Origin: an uncultured Muribaculaceae bacterium
GTDB taxonomy: Bacteria; Bacteroidota; Bacteroidia; Bacteroidales; Muribaculaceae
Direction: 5' to 3'
Assembly: GCA_905233915.1 (NCBI GenBank)
Contig: CAJOFM010000001.1
Span: 395,492-459,491, forward strand
DNA length: 64,000 nucleotides
The translations under genes and the position numbers were made by a program. Below the pieces are notes generated by a model. It saw only the letters and a list, made by a program, of their open reading frames with translations. It did not search any database and was not told the origin of the DNA. Of this stretch, positions 26,831 to 35,715 are shown one piece after another; position 1 is the first letter of the stretch; each line of letters opens with the position of its first letter.

Positions 26831-27202
26831 TTACTTATAGAAAATGAAATAAACGGCGAGGACGAGACAGAGGAAAGCCGCCAGATGGTTCCAGCGCAGT
26901 GTCTCGCCGTTAAAGAATATCGTGACAAATATCGTGAATACCGTGAGCGAGATAACTTCCTGAATCACCTTGAGTTGCATGATGGTGTAAGGGCCGCCAT
27001 TGCCTTCAAAACCAATGCGGTTGGCCGGAATCTGGCAACAGTACTCCGGTAACGCAAGAAACCACGACATCAAGATGATGAAGTAAAGCGGCGTGTTATC
27101 GGAAATGACATTGATCTGTTGCAGTTTCAGGTGCCCATACCAGGCAAATGTCATGAAAATGTTGGCGATGACAAGAAGTCCGATGGTGTAGAATTGTTGC
27201 AT
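26831..27202 (-). CDS. DMT-superfamily small membrane protein (DUF486)
   Basis: 123 residues with four hydrophobic segments (about 5-24, 40-55, 72-95, 103-122). The central block SWFLALPEYCCQIPANRIG and QLKVIQEVISLTVF is characteristic of DUF486, a relative of small drug/metabolite transporters. The substrate is unknown. It is 45 bases downstream of the unknown gene on the same strand and may be the last gene of that transcript. Confidence 0.85.
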   Translation of the reverse strand: MQQFYTIGLLVIANIFMTFAWYGHLKLQQINVISDNTPLYFIILMSWFLALPEYCCQIPANRIGFEGNGGPYTIMQLKVIQEVISLTVFTIFVTIFFNGETLRWNHLAAFLCLVLAVYFIFYK

Positions 27203-27247
27203 TTGTCTATTTGTGTATCAGTGCTTGTCGGATTTTCTAAGTGATTG

Positions 27248-27679
27248 TTATTCTGTGATGGCGTGATGGCCTGTCTTGCTCTCAATTTCTTGGATCATCA
27301 GATTGGGAATTGGACTTTCGGCGCCACACCAGGCGGCCACGTCACGATAGAGCAGTGCGATGGCCACCGAACCAAATTGGCTGTCGAGCGGTGTCTCGGG
27401 GGCCGTCTGCAAGTAAGCGTTGTCACATTCCAGCATGATGAGGAATGATTTGGGAAGGCCTTCGAACATAGCCGGCTCGGCGTCGGGAATCAGCACATCG
27501 ATGATGGATGCTTTAGCCGTGGCTTGTGTGTCGGGCAGTTTAAAAATGAACCCCAGCAGTTCATTGGCTGACAACTGGACTGTATTGTCGGTGCCGTTGC
27601 TCTCATTGTTGGAGTCGATATAGGTAAATCCGCCCTGGATGTAGTTCCATCGGTCGGTGATTTGTTCAATAGTGGTCAT
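27248..27679 (-). CDS. Hypothetical protein, unrecognised
   Basis: 143 residues with no signal peptide and no membrane segment. It is acidic, with an alternating hydrophobic pattern (LLGFIFKLPD, SIIDVLIPDAEPAMFEG, SFLIMLECDNAYL, SVAIALLYRDVAAW) that suggests a compact alpha/beta domain. I recognise no motif. It starts 22 bases after the PorT-like gene stop and may be co-transcribed with it. Coding status is supported by its position in a same-strand run and the absence of an overlapping alternative. Confidence 0.6.
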   Translation of the reverse strand: MTTIEQITDRWNYIQGGFTYIDSNNESNGTDNTVQLSANELLGFIFKLPDTQATAKASIIDVLIPDAEPAMFEGLPKSFLIMLECDNAYLQTAPETPLDSQFGSVAIALLYRDVAAWCGAESPIPNLMIQEIESKTGHHAITE

Positions 27680-27701
27680 ATAAAGTCGTAAGCTAAATTT
27701 T

Positions 27702-28379
27702 TTACTTGATTTTGTAAAAATAACCCAGTGTCACCATGACGGTCATGGAATTGGAACTGGAAAAGACGTCGGTCTTATGATTGGCAAACACATCAGTCAA
27801 ACCATAATAGAAACGTCCCTCGAGTAGCAGCGACTGCTTGGTGTTGAGGTTGAGCTCCATGCCGGCCCCAGCACAGATGCCATAGTCAAACCGATTCTCA
27901 ATGTCCAACCTGTATTGCTCGATGTGGCGTGTATTTTGAACAAAATAGTCCAGTGTTTCAGCTTTCTGATGGTCAAAGTTTGAGGATACCCCGTCGCCAA
28001 TCATGACATTGAGTTCGGGCCCCAGGTTGAAAAAGCCCTTAATGCGATTGTTGCCAAAGAAAATGTGCGTCATGATGGGCAACTCCAGATAGGTGAAGCG
28101 ATGGCTGAAATTGTAGTCTGCATCATCAAACTGCTCTTTCCAGCCACGTTGGGTCAGGTTGAGCTCGGCAATCAGACCAAAGTTCTTCTCCTCGATGTAA
28201 CGGAACATGGCACCCGCAGTAAATCCGGGTGACATCGTCTGCTGCACGGTGGGGTTGAAGTTGACGCGGGAGAAGGTGGCGCCGCCCTTGCCGCCAACGG
28301 AAATAGAACCCTCGTAATGGGTCTGGGCCGTGGCCGCTAGAGCCATGAGCAACATCAGTGCGATGACGATGTGTCTCAT
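27702..28379 (-). CDS. PorT-family outer-membrane beta-barrel protein
   Basis: 225 residues from the ATG at 28379. That ATG overlaps the stop of the LysM gene in an ATGA, which fixes the start; a longer reading would run into LysM coding sequence. The signal peptide ends at ATAQ. The body is an 8-10 strand barrel of the OMP_b-brl_2 type (GGKGGATFSRVNF, FGLIAELNLTQRGW, YLELPIMTHIFFG, FFNLGPELNVMIG) ending in VTLGYFYKIK. PorT of P. gingivalis belongs to this family and acts in type IX secretion, but many relatives are unrelated to secretion; the role here is open. Confidence 0.75.
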   Translation of the reverse strand: MRHIVIALMLLMALAATAQTHYEGSISVGGKGGATFSRVNFNPTVQQTMSPGFTAGAMFRYIEEKNFGLIAELNLTQRGWKEQFDDADYNFSHRFTYLELPIMTHIFFGNNRIKGFFNLGPELNVMIGDGVSSNFDHQKAETLDYFVQNTRHIEQYRLDIENRFDYGICAGAGMELNLNTKQSLLLEGRFYYGLTDVFANHKTDVFSSSNSMTVMVTLGYFYKIK

Positions 28380-30394
28380 TGCACGTAGACGGTGATTTGG
28401 TGGTCGGTCGAGAAGTGGACAATCTCGATAGCCTGGTTGGTCATGCCGCGCCAGTTGTCGCCGCGCTCCCAACGGAAACTCGTCTGGATGCCCTTGTAGG
28501 TGGGAGTGTCCTCGGTGATGATACCGTCAACCCCCAGCGACTTGAGCAGGTACATGCCGGTGTCATAGCCGTAAATCGCCATGTTGGGCACCGCTTGCAG
28601 CGGCTCGCCGTTGAAGTTGGACTTGTAAGCGGCTTCAAGGTCACGGGTGCGGAAACCCTTGGCGTTGAAGAAGCGCGTGAACATATAGGTGTCGATGTCC
28701 TGCAGGTCGGTCTGGTAATCCTTGAGATACAGCACGTACTCGGGATAAGCGATCAAGCCCAGGTCACAGTCAAAGCGCTCTTTCTTCACTTCTTTCAATG
28801 CGCTGATATAACGCTTGATGAGGTTCTTGTCACCCGAGGAGGGGATAAAGACATACTTGGAACCGGGATTCATCTGGTTGGAGATGTCGTTATAACTCAG
28901 GTCGCTGTTCACGTTGATGGTGGTCGTGTTGTATTTCTTGCGGGTGATGTGTTTGCGCATGTGCTCAAACATTTCCTTGTCGTTGTCACCCTGGGCGACC
29001 AAGAAGATAACATCATAACCGTTGTAATGCTTGTCAAACCACGCCATCACGTCATGCATCATTTCGTTGGTGGGCGTGTTCACCTGATAAACGTAAGGGT
29101 TATCGAGATAATCCTCGTTTTTGGTGGTGAAGCAGTTCATCACGGGAACGCTATTGGCCTTACCGAATGCGTTAATTCTTGCCAACTGCTGGGGCTCGCT
29201 CGGTGCGATGATCATGTTCATCATCTTCAATTCGGGCAAGGCCAGAATGCTGTCGGTGACATTCAGGTTATGTTGAGTGTCATAGACCTTGATGTTGAAG
29301 TGCTTGTTGCTCACGTTGCTTGCGCTGTCCATCGCCAGCAGGAAGCCCTTGTAAAAGTCGGTATAGAGATAGGCCTGCTTGGGCGGTGCGCTCTTGTGCA
29401 GCTGGAAGGGGAGTACCAGAGCGATGTTCACCTCGTTCTCGAGTCGCTTGGTCACAAGGTTGTCATACAAGTCGAAGATGCGCGGCTCGTAGTATTCGCG
29501 CAGCTCATCGATGGGTATGGTCGCCATCTCGCCGTTAACGCGCTCAACAAAGGGCTTGGGCAGGACAATGGTTTTGCCTTTCTTGGCCTTTTTCATGTCG
29601 GGGTTGGCATCCTTGAGCTCTTTCTCGGTGATGCCATTGGCCGCAGCAATCGAGGCGAATGACTCGCCGCGCTGCACTTCATACTTGTAGTTGCGTCGCC
29701 CGGTTCGCTCGTAAATGAAGGGCAGGGCGCTGTTAGGCACAACCTTGACGGTTGCACCGGTGGTATATTCGTCGGGCTTCAGTCCAGGGTTGCCTGAAAT
29801 GATGCCCTCGATGGTGGCGTTGTATTGCTTGGCGATGGTATAAATGCTCTCACCGCTTTGCAGGGTGTGATACACCGGGCTTGAGCTTTGGGGTGCAGCC
29901 ATCGAGACTGTGCTGTTACTGAAAGCGTCCTTCACCTGTTGGTTGGCGTTGACAGAGGTTGCAGGCGGAATATTCAGCTTTTGGCCTATCTTAATGCCGT
30001 TTTCCGAGCCGGGGTTGGCCGCGATGAGTTCATCAACGGTCACGCCATACTTCTTGGCCAGGCCATAAAGGGTTTGACCTTGTTCAACCACGTGGACCTG
30101 TGCTGACGGCGTGTGAGAAATGGCTGCTGCAACAGCGGTTTCACCATTTTCAACAGGGAAGTATAAGGTCATGCCGGCCTCGATGCCGTCGGCGGCATCG
30201 GGATTGTTGCTGACAATGTAGTCCTTGGTCACACCCAGTTTGGCGGCAATGTCATAGATACTCTCGTTAGCACCAGTTTCATAATAATAGAACTGATGAC
30301 CGCCAATCGTGGTTTTTGGCAAGTTGTTTTGGGCTTGTGAAGTGGCATTGGCAAGAACGAATAGAGCCAATGCAAATATTTGCTTGATATTCAT
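28376..30394 (-). CDS. LysM-repeat protein with periplasmic-binding-like C-terminal domain
   Basis: 672 residues. Signal peptide 1-21. Four LysM-like repeats at about 35-80, 99-142, 172-218 and 234-278, each with a YDIAAKLGVTKDYIVSNNP / LYGLAKKYGVTVDELIAANP type core that binds peptidoglycan. Residues about 320-660 have a type I periplasmic-binding-protein fold (VNIALVLPFQLHKS, YKGFLLAMDS, IIAPSEPQQLARINAF, VFIPSSGDKNL). Similar Bacteroidales proteins are annotated as LysM/ABC substrate-binding proteins; the ligand is unknown. The four-base stop/start overlap couples it to the PorT-like barrel, suggesting joint envelope function. Confidence 0.85.
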   Translation of the reverse strand: MNIKQIFALALFVLANATSQAQNNLPKTTIGGHQFYYYETGANESIYDIAAKLGVTKDYIVSNNPDAADGIEAGMTLYFPVENGETAVAAAISHTPSAQVHVVEQGQTLYGLAKKYGVTVDELIAANPGSENGIKIGQKLNIPPATSVNANQQVKDAFSNSTVSMAAPQSSSPVYHTLQSGESIYTIAKQYNATIEGIISGNPGLKPDEYTTGATVKVVPNSALPFIYERTGRRNYKYEVQRGESFASIAAANGITEKELKDANPDMKKAKKGKTIVLPKPFVERVNGEMATIPIDELREYYEPRIFDLYDNLVTKRLENEVNIALVLPFQLHKSAPPKQAYLYTDFYKGFLLAMDSASNVSNKHFNIKVYDTQHNLNVTDSILALPELKMMNMIIAPSEPQQLARINAFGKANSVPVMNCFTTKNEDYLDNPYVYQVNTPTNEMMHDVMAWFDKHYNGYDVIFLVAQGDNDKEMFEHMRKHITRKKYNTTTINVNSDLSYNDISNQMNPGSKYVFIPSSGDKNLIKRYISALKEVKKERFDCDLGLIAYPEYVLYLKDYQTDLQDIDTYMFTRFFNAKGFRTRDLEAAYKSNFNGEPLQAVPNMAIYGYDTGMYLLKSLGVDGIITEDTPTYKGIQTSFRWERGDNWRGMTNQAIEIVHFSTDHQITVYVQ

Positions 30395-30468
30395 AAATCA
30401 ATAAGTTATATTCTTCTGCTTAAAGTAATGGTTTAAAATTTTGCACATCCGATGCACAAAATATGTCA

Positions 30469-30476
30469 CAAAAATA
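30469..30476 (-). promoter_or_regulatory. -7 element TATTTTTG before the LysM gene
   Basis: Minus-strand TAnnTTTG match about 75 bases before the start at 30394, in the gap after dnaG. Confidence 0.4.
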
Positions 30477-30567
30477 ATAATATTTGTTGAATTACTCATG
30501 CGATTTGTCCCTAAAAAATAGCATGAGTGCTGAAATGCTGCCTTTAGGCAGAAGCTAAATATCCGTA

Positions 30568-32796
30568 TCAGTTGGGGTTGACCACCCGGTCGCCAATGAC
30601 TTGGGCAAGCTGGTGGCGCATCTCGTAGAGTTCCTGCAGGTATTCCATCAGGCGAGGCTGATCCTCGGCAGGCGCTACGGCTATCTGCGATTTGGTCTCA
30701 TTGATGCGTTGAGTGACAATCGCGTTTTTCCAATTGAAGATCATCTGAGGAACCAGCGTCATGAGCCTGTCTTTTTCTTCAAGAATTACTGCAAACTGTG
30801 TGTGTATTTTACTGAGCTGCGGCAAGTTGTCTGCAGCAAGTTCAAAAGCAAGTTCGCGCACGTTATCATCGTCAATGGAACATAAAATCTTCATTAGATA
30901 ATTGCAGTTGAACTCTTGACGTTCACTATTGGCTTTGGCGATGGCTAGAGCATTGACGGCTTTATCGATGCGCACCTGGGCATTGATGAGTGCAGTGCTG
31001 TCAAGGCCGTCGGGTTCCTCCTCTTGCAACCTGGCGGTTTCCTCCTGCATGAACTGAGCAATGCGTTCATCAAGTCCGGCATTAAAACGCTTGAAATCTT
31101 CTTGATAGGCATCGCGGTATTGTTTTGCTATCTCAAAGCAATGGCGATACAATGGATTGGTGAAATCCATCTGGTCCATCGACAATTCGTTTTGGATGTA
31201 CTCTAGCACTGTTGTGGGCTGGAGGGATCCGTCCTCAAGCTCAGTGTCTCCCCAATAGCACATTCCATAATTCACAATCAGCCTGATCACTTCACGCTCT
31301 TGCACCTCAATCCCATTTTGTGACGTTGTGGCGGAGGGTGTTCCTTGATGTGGAGTTATGGGAATGACATCTGCTTCGGGCAGGTCGTTGAGTGATGGCG
31401 GTGGAACCTCGTCCTGTGACTGGTTGTTGGCTTGGCTCAAACGACGTTCGCGCTCTTGTTGCTGCTGGCGTTCTTTGTGCCATTGCTCGATATACTTGTT
31501 GCGGTGATGCTTGATTTGGCGCAGGATGGTCTGCTCGTCGATGGCAAACAGGTTGCTGCATTCCTTGGCATAAACCATGCGCGCGATCTCGTCGGGGATA
31601 ATGGCAATGGACTTGACGACATCGGTGATGGCAGCGGTGCGCTTGATGGGGTCATTCTTGGCATCCTTCAGCACCACGTTAGCCTTGAAGTGGATAAAGT
31701 CCTCCTCGTTCTGCTCGATGTATTCCTCAACTTCGCTGAAACTGTGGGCGCGCACAAAGGTGTCGGGGTCGTCCTCGGGAGGTAAAGGTAAGACCTTGAT
31801 ATTCAGTCCCTCCTTGAGCAGCATGTCCACGCCGCGGATGGCGGCTTTCACACCTGCAGCGTCACCGTCGAACATCTCGGTCGCATTCTTGGTGTAACGG
31901 CTGATGTTGTGGATGTGTCCCTCGGTCAGTGCGGTGCCCGAGGAAGCGATAACGTTCTTGAAACCAGCCTGATGCATTGAGATGACATCGGCATACCCCT
32001 CAACAATAAAGCATTTGTCTTGCTTGCTGATCTCGCGTTTGGCCTGATACAGGCCATAAATCACGTCGCGCTTGAGATAGATGGCCGATTCTGGAGAGTT
32101 CACATACTTGGCCACCTCCTTATCCTTCTTGAGGGTCCTGCCACCGAAGGCGATGACCTTTCCGGCAATATTCATGATGGGGAACATCACGCGACCACGG
32201 AAACGGTCATATCCGCCTCCACGCTCGTTGGGTATGCAAAGTCCCACATCAAATAATAGTTTGGGATTGAATCCCTGGGCAACTGCCGCCTTGTAGAAAT
32301 CATCGTAACTATCACTTGAATATCCGAGTCGGAACTCCTTGATAGTCGCATCGTTGAATCCGCGCTCATTAAAATAGGACAAACCTATTTCTCGGCCTGC
32401 TTGTGTCTCGTGCAGTTGTTTCTCAAAGTAGTCGCATGCCCACTCGTTAAGCATGAGCATGGCCTCACGCTCGCTTTGAGCCTGCTTCTCCTCATCGGTG
32501 AGTTCTTTCTCTTGAATCTCGATGTGATACTTGCGGGCCAGGTAACGCAATGCCTCGGGATAACTGAGTTGCTCGTGCTTCATGATGAATCCCACAGCAC
32601 TGCCGCCCTCGCCACAGGCGAAGCACTTGCATAGTCCTTTGGCGCGTGAGACGTAGAATGATGGCCGGCGGTCGTTGTGGAACGGGCACAAGCCAATCCA
32701 GTTAGCGCCACGCTTCTTAAGGCTCACGAAATCGCTCACCACGTCAACGATGTCGGCGGTGTCAAGAATCTGCTGTACAGTATTGTGGTCAATCAT
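30568..32796 (-). CDS. dnaG: DNA primase
   Basis: 742 residues. The zinc-binding domain has C37-x2-H40 and C58-x2-C61 (LCPFH and CKCFACGEGG). The primase core includes the TOPRIM signature FIVEGYADVISMHQAG and SSGTALT, and the DGDAAGVKA segment. A linker rich in Gln and Pro (about residues 430-480) precedes the C-terminal helicase-interaction domain. It makes RNA primers at replication forks. It is 20 bases downstream of the TPR gene on the same strand. A small hairpin (30538-30551) lies after the stop. Confidence 0.97.
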   Translation of the reverse strand: MIDHNTVQQILDTADIVDVVSDFVSLKKRGANWIGLCPFHNDRRPSFYVSRAKGLCKCFACGEGGSAVGFIMKHEQLSYPEALRYLARKYHIEIQEKELTDEEKQAQSEREAMLMLNEWACDYFEKQLHETQAGREIGLSYFNERGFNDATIKEFRLGYSSDSYDDFYKAAVAQGFNPKLLFDVGLCIPNERGGGYDRFRGRVMFPIMNIAGKVIAFGGRTLKKDKEVAKYVNSPESAIYLKRDVIYGLYQAKREISKQDKCFIVEGYADVISMHQAGFKNVIASSGTALTEGHIHNISRYTKNATEMFDGDAAGVKAAIRGVDMLLKEGLNIKVLPLPPEDDPDTFVRAHSFSEVEEYIEQNEEDFIHFKANVVLKDAKNDPIKRTAAITDVVKSIAIIPDEIARMVYAKECSNLFAIDEQTILRQIKHHRNKYIEQWHKERQQQQERERRLSQANNQSQDEVPPPSLNDLPEADVIPITPHQGTPSATTSQNGIEVQEREVIRLIVNYGMCYWGDTELEDGSLQPTTVLEYIQNELSMDQMDFTNPLYRHCFEIAKQYRDAYQEDFKRFNAGLDERIAQFMQEETARLQEEEPDGLDSTALINAQVRIDKAVNALAIAKANSERQEFNCNYLMKILCSIDDDNVRELAFELAADNLPQLSKIHTQFAVILEEKDRLMTLVPQMIFNWKNAIVTQRINETKSQIAVAPAEDQPRLMEYLQELYEMRHQLAQVIGDRVVNPN

Positions 32797-32816
32797 CTTA
32801 TTGTGCTAATATATAA

Positions 32817-35039
32817 TCAGTTGTCATGCTTAGTGCTGCACACGGCATCGGGAATCAGCGCCTGATCAACGGCCGAGATGCCATGCAGCCTCAATTCCAT
32901 GCCGTCGTCCTTGAAGGCAGCCCTGAACTTGCTGGTGTCGCCGTTCATGCCCTTCAGGGATTCACGATAGGTCTCAATCGCTTCTTGGGTTTTGCCTTGA
33001 CATAGCAGGACGTGGCCGCGGTTGAGCAGGTCTTGGGGCGAGGGCTTGTCGTCGAGCGCGATGCGGTCATAGTAATCGATGGCGCGGTCATAGTCGCTCA
33101 ACAGGAACGAGCACCAGGCGATGGGGCGCCATGCACGGTGCTTGGCATTATCCATCAAGTCGGCCTTAAAATACTGCTGTAGCGCCTCCCGGGTGCGGTT
33201 TTGTTCCAACAGCACATGCCCGATGGTGAGGACGAGTGAGATGTTATCGGGGCATAAAGCCTCGGCGCGACGATAATAGTCCAGCGCCAGCTCTGCCTTG
33301 CCGATGGCCCGGTAGCAGGCGGCTATGTGCCGCAGGTTCCACGCATCATTCTCGTGGAGCAGCTCATATCTACTATAGTAGGTGAGTGCCTGTTCAGGCT
33401 TGCCCGCATTCTGGTAGGCAAAGCCAATCTTCTGGTAAATGTGGTCGTCATTGACCTGTTCCATTCCCTCAAGACGGGTGTAACACTTGATGGCGTCGTC
33501 ATAGAACGCATTCTTGAAATACAACGCTCCCAGTAGCTCCAGCACGTGGGAGTCGCGGGTTATCTGTGCCAGTGGCAGGCAGTCGGTCATGTCAAGGCCG
33601 GGGTTGTCCATCACCGCGATGAACTCGCGGCGGCGCGAGAAGAGCTTGAAAAAGCGGTAAAGGTCCTGGACGAAGGCATTGATGATGCTGATGCGTGATT
33701 TGCGCTCATCGGGAAGTTCACCTTGTTGTGCCTCGTTCAGTGCGGCGTTCTGCTCCTCGAGTTGGGCCGACATCATGCTGCGCTGTGACTCAGGCAGGGC
33801 GCCCAATGAGAGGCAGAATGAGTATTTGTCGCTATTGCACAGGTATGGGGCGTGCTGCACCACTTCGGCTAGGGCGAGCTTGCCGGCCCCCAGGTTCTCC
33901 AGCACGGTGGAGTGGGCGGGATAGAAGGGGAGGAACCAGTTGCTCAGTGTCTTGAAGAACGGGAAGGTCTTCAAGTGGGCAAAGGTGGCGATAAACACGT
34001 CGCTGCCCTCGAGCTGCATGGCGTTGAATTCCTCGATTTTGCGGGTGATGCCGCTCTGGTCCAACCAATACTGCCAGTCGGGATTGGCCTCGATATCGCT
34101 CAGGTCAATGACCTGTGAGTCCTTGTCTTTGAGTTTGTCGATGATGTCCGGGCGCATCTTCATAATGTTGGGAATCAAGTCGTTGCGCACTCGTTGCTTG
34201 ATATTCTCGGTGTTGCGGGAGCGTGCCAGCTGAGCCTGGATGCTCCACACGTCGTGATTGAAGTCGGGTGTCTCGAGCATGGCGGCGAGCCGGTCCTGGA
34301 TGGCTTGTGAACCTGAGGTACGCTTCCTGTGGGCGAGCATGGCAAGCATGGCACACGTCAACGCGCGCAACTGAACCTGAGCCTCATCGCTCAGTGAGTA
34401 AGCCTCCAGCAAGATGAGCAGTTTGTTTTCATCATAAAATTTCATCAGCCCAAGCATCAATGCTGCCACCAGCAGACATCGGGTGTGAACGGGCAGGATG
34501 TCGCCGGTAATGCAAAGCTTGATACTCTCGGCATCATCGGTCGTCATGGGGAAAGAGGACCACACGCGGTTGAAAAGCTTGGTCTCAAGAGCCTCGGCAT
34601 GCTGCAGGCGTGACAAAATGGCATGATTGTCACCCTGCTCGTGGGGAGCGGACTGTGCCAATGACAATTCCTTGAGCGCCTCGCGGTATTCATCCACTGT
34701 GCCGACGATTGAGTCCCGGCCCAGTTCGCGGCGGCGCGCATAGATCACCTCGGGGCTGATGGGTTCCATCAAGCCGATATAGCATTGGTCATTAAGGGTA
34801 TAAAGGGACTGGAGAATACCGTTCAGAATATTGTCCCGTTGGGGGTCCATCACGCCTTGTGTCAAGTACTTAAGCATCAGTTCATAGGACATGCGCAACC
34901 TGACCATCTCGTCACTCATGTTGGCGTTGCCCAACTGGGATACGAGCTGATCGATGTGCTCAAATGCCTCATTCACCATGGCATCGTCGATACATTGTGA
35001 TGCAAGCTGATGGGTTTTCTCTATTTCTTGTATGGTCAT
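32817..35039 (-). CDS. TPR-repeat protein upstream of dnaG
   Basis: 740 residues, no signal peptide, mostly helical. The N-terminal 440 residues lack obvious repeats. From about residue 520 to 700 there are six tetratricopeptide-like units (LELLGALYFKNAFYDDAIKCY, IGFAYQNAGKPEQALTYYSR, IAACYRAIGKAELALDYYRR, LLNRGHVLLCQGKTQEAIETY, given as fragments: NAFYDDAIKCY, KPEQALTYY, KAELALDYY, KTQEAIETY). Such proteins scaffold complexes; partners are unknown. Co-transcription with dnaG is likely. Function is not assigned. Confidence 0.8.
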   Translation of the reverse strand: MTIQEIEKTHQLASQCIDDAMVNEAFEHIDQLVSQLGNANMSDEMVRLRMSYELMLKYLTQGVMDPQRDNILNGILQSLYTLNDQCYIGLMEPISPEVIYARRRELGRDSIVGTVDEYREALKELSLAQSAPHEQGDNHAILSRLQHAEALETKLFNRVWSSFPMTTDDAESIKLCITGDILPVHTRCLLVAALMLGLMKFYDENKLLILLEAYSLSDEAQVQLRALTCAMLAMLAHRKRTSGSQAIQDRLAAMLETPDFNHDVWSIQAQLARSRNTENIKQRVRNDLIPNIMKMRPDIIDKLKDKDSQVIDLSDIEANPDWQYWLDQSGITRKIEEFNAMQLEGSDVFIATFAHLKTFPFFKTLSNWFLPFYPAHSTVLENLGAGKLALAEVVQHAPYLCNSDKYSFCLSLGALPESQRSMMSAQLEEQNAALNEAQQGELPDERKSRISIINAFVQDLYRFFKLFSRRREFIAVMDNPGLDMTDCLPLAQITRDSHVLELLGALYFKNAFYDDAIKCYTRLEGMEQVNDDHIYQKIGFAYQNAGKPEQALTYYSRYELLHENDAWNLRHIAACYRAIGKAELALDYYRRAEALCPDNISLVLTIGHVLLEQNRTREALQQYFKADLMDNAKHRAWRPIAWCSFLLSDYDRAIDYYDRIALDDKPSPQDLLNRGHVLLCQGKTQEAIETYRESLKGMNGDTSKFRAAFKDDGMELRLHGISAVDQALIPDAVCSTKHDN

Positions 35040-35087
35040 GAGTCTTCTTGTAGTGATATTTTACCGTTACAAACAGCAAATACTATG

Positions 35088-35095
35088 CAAAAGTA
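35088..35095 (-). promoter_or_regulatory. -7 element TACTTTTG before the TPR-dnaG operon
   Basis: Minus-strand TAnnTTTG match about 48 bases before the start at 35039. Confidence 0.5.
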
Positions 35096-35158
35096 ACAAT
35101 AATTACACTTAATGACGAATTTTCTTGGTGATTTATGTTGATTATAGAAATTTTTCCG

Positions 35159-35166
35159 TATTTTTG
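35159..35166 (+). promoter_or_regulatory. -7 element TATTTTTG before the DUF4293 gene
   Basis: Plus-strand TAnnTTTG match 36 bases before the start at 35203; a TTG lies 18 bases upstream of it. Confidence 0.5.
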
Positions 35167-35202
35167 CCGTCAAATTAATCACAATTAAAACCTAGAGCTA
35201 TT

Positions 35203-35652
35203 ATGGTACTTCAACGCATTCAATCTGTATATCTGCTGATTGCAGTTATTTTGATGGTAGTGTTCGCTTTCTTCCCTGCTCTCACTTTCCAGCTGGGTGA
35301 TAGGGAATTTGTCTATGGCGCCCTCGAGGCAGGCAAGGTGGGTGTCACCCATATTGACCCCCTGATGCTGATGCTCGTCATTCTTATTTCGCTGCTCGCC
35401 TTTATAGACATCTTCCTGTACAAGAACCTGCAACGACAGATGACCGTATGCTTTGTGGACATCATCATCGGCTTGGCCATGCTGGTTGCTATCGGCATTC
35501 AGGCCTATGTGATTGGTAATAGGGAAGGCGTGATTGTCAACTGGCAGTACTATCTTGCAATGCCCGTATTGGCGATTATCTTCCTCATGCTTGCCCATCA
35601 CGCCATGTCAAAAGACAAGAAGACGCTGCGTGATGCCGACAGGCTCAGATAA
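35203..35652 (+). CDS. DUF4293-family membrane protein
   Basis: 149 residues with four hydrophobic helices (about 8-28, 50-70, 80-104, 115-132). The N-terminus QRIQSVYLLIA is the family signature. DUF4293 proteins are confined to Bacteroidetes and have no known function. The inner-membrane location is inferred from the helices. The C-terminus is charged (KDKKTLRDADRLR) and probably cytosolic. Confidence 0.88.
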   Translation: MVLQRIQSVYLLIAVILMVVFAFFPALTFQLGDREFVYGALEAGKVGVTHIDPLMLMLVILISLLAFIDIFLYKNLQRQMTVCFVDIIIGLAMLVAIGIQAYVIGNREGVIVNWQYYLAMPVLAIIFLMLAHHAMSKDKKTLRDADRLR

Positions 35653-35675
35653 GTAGCTTACTACTCAAGAAGTCC

Positions 35676-35683
35676 TATTTTTG
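35676..35683 (+). promoter_or_regulatory. -7 element TATTTTTG before the antiporter gene
   Basis: TAnnTTTG match 32 bases before the ATG at 35716. Confidence 0.45.
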
Positions 35684-35715
35684 ATACTTAAACACTATAA
35701 TACCTTCGTTTGCTG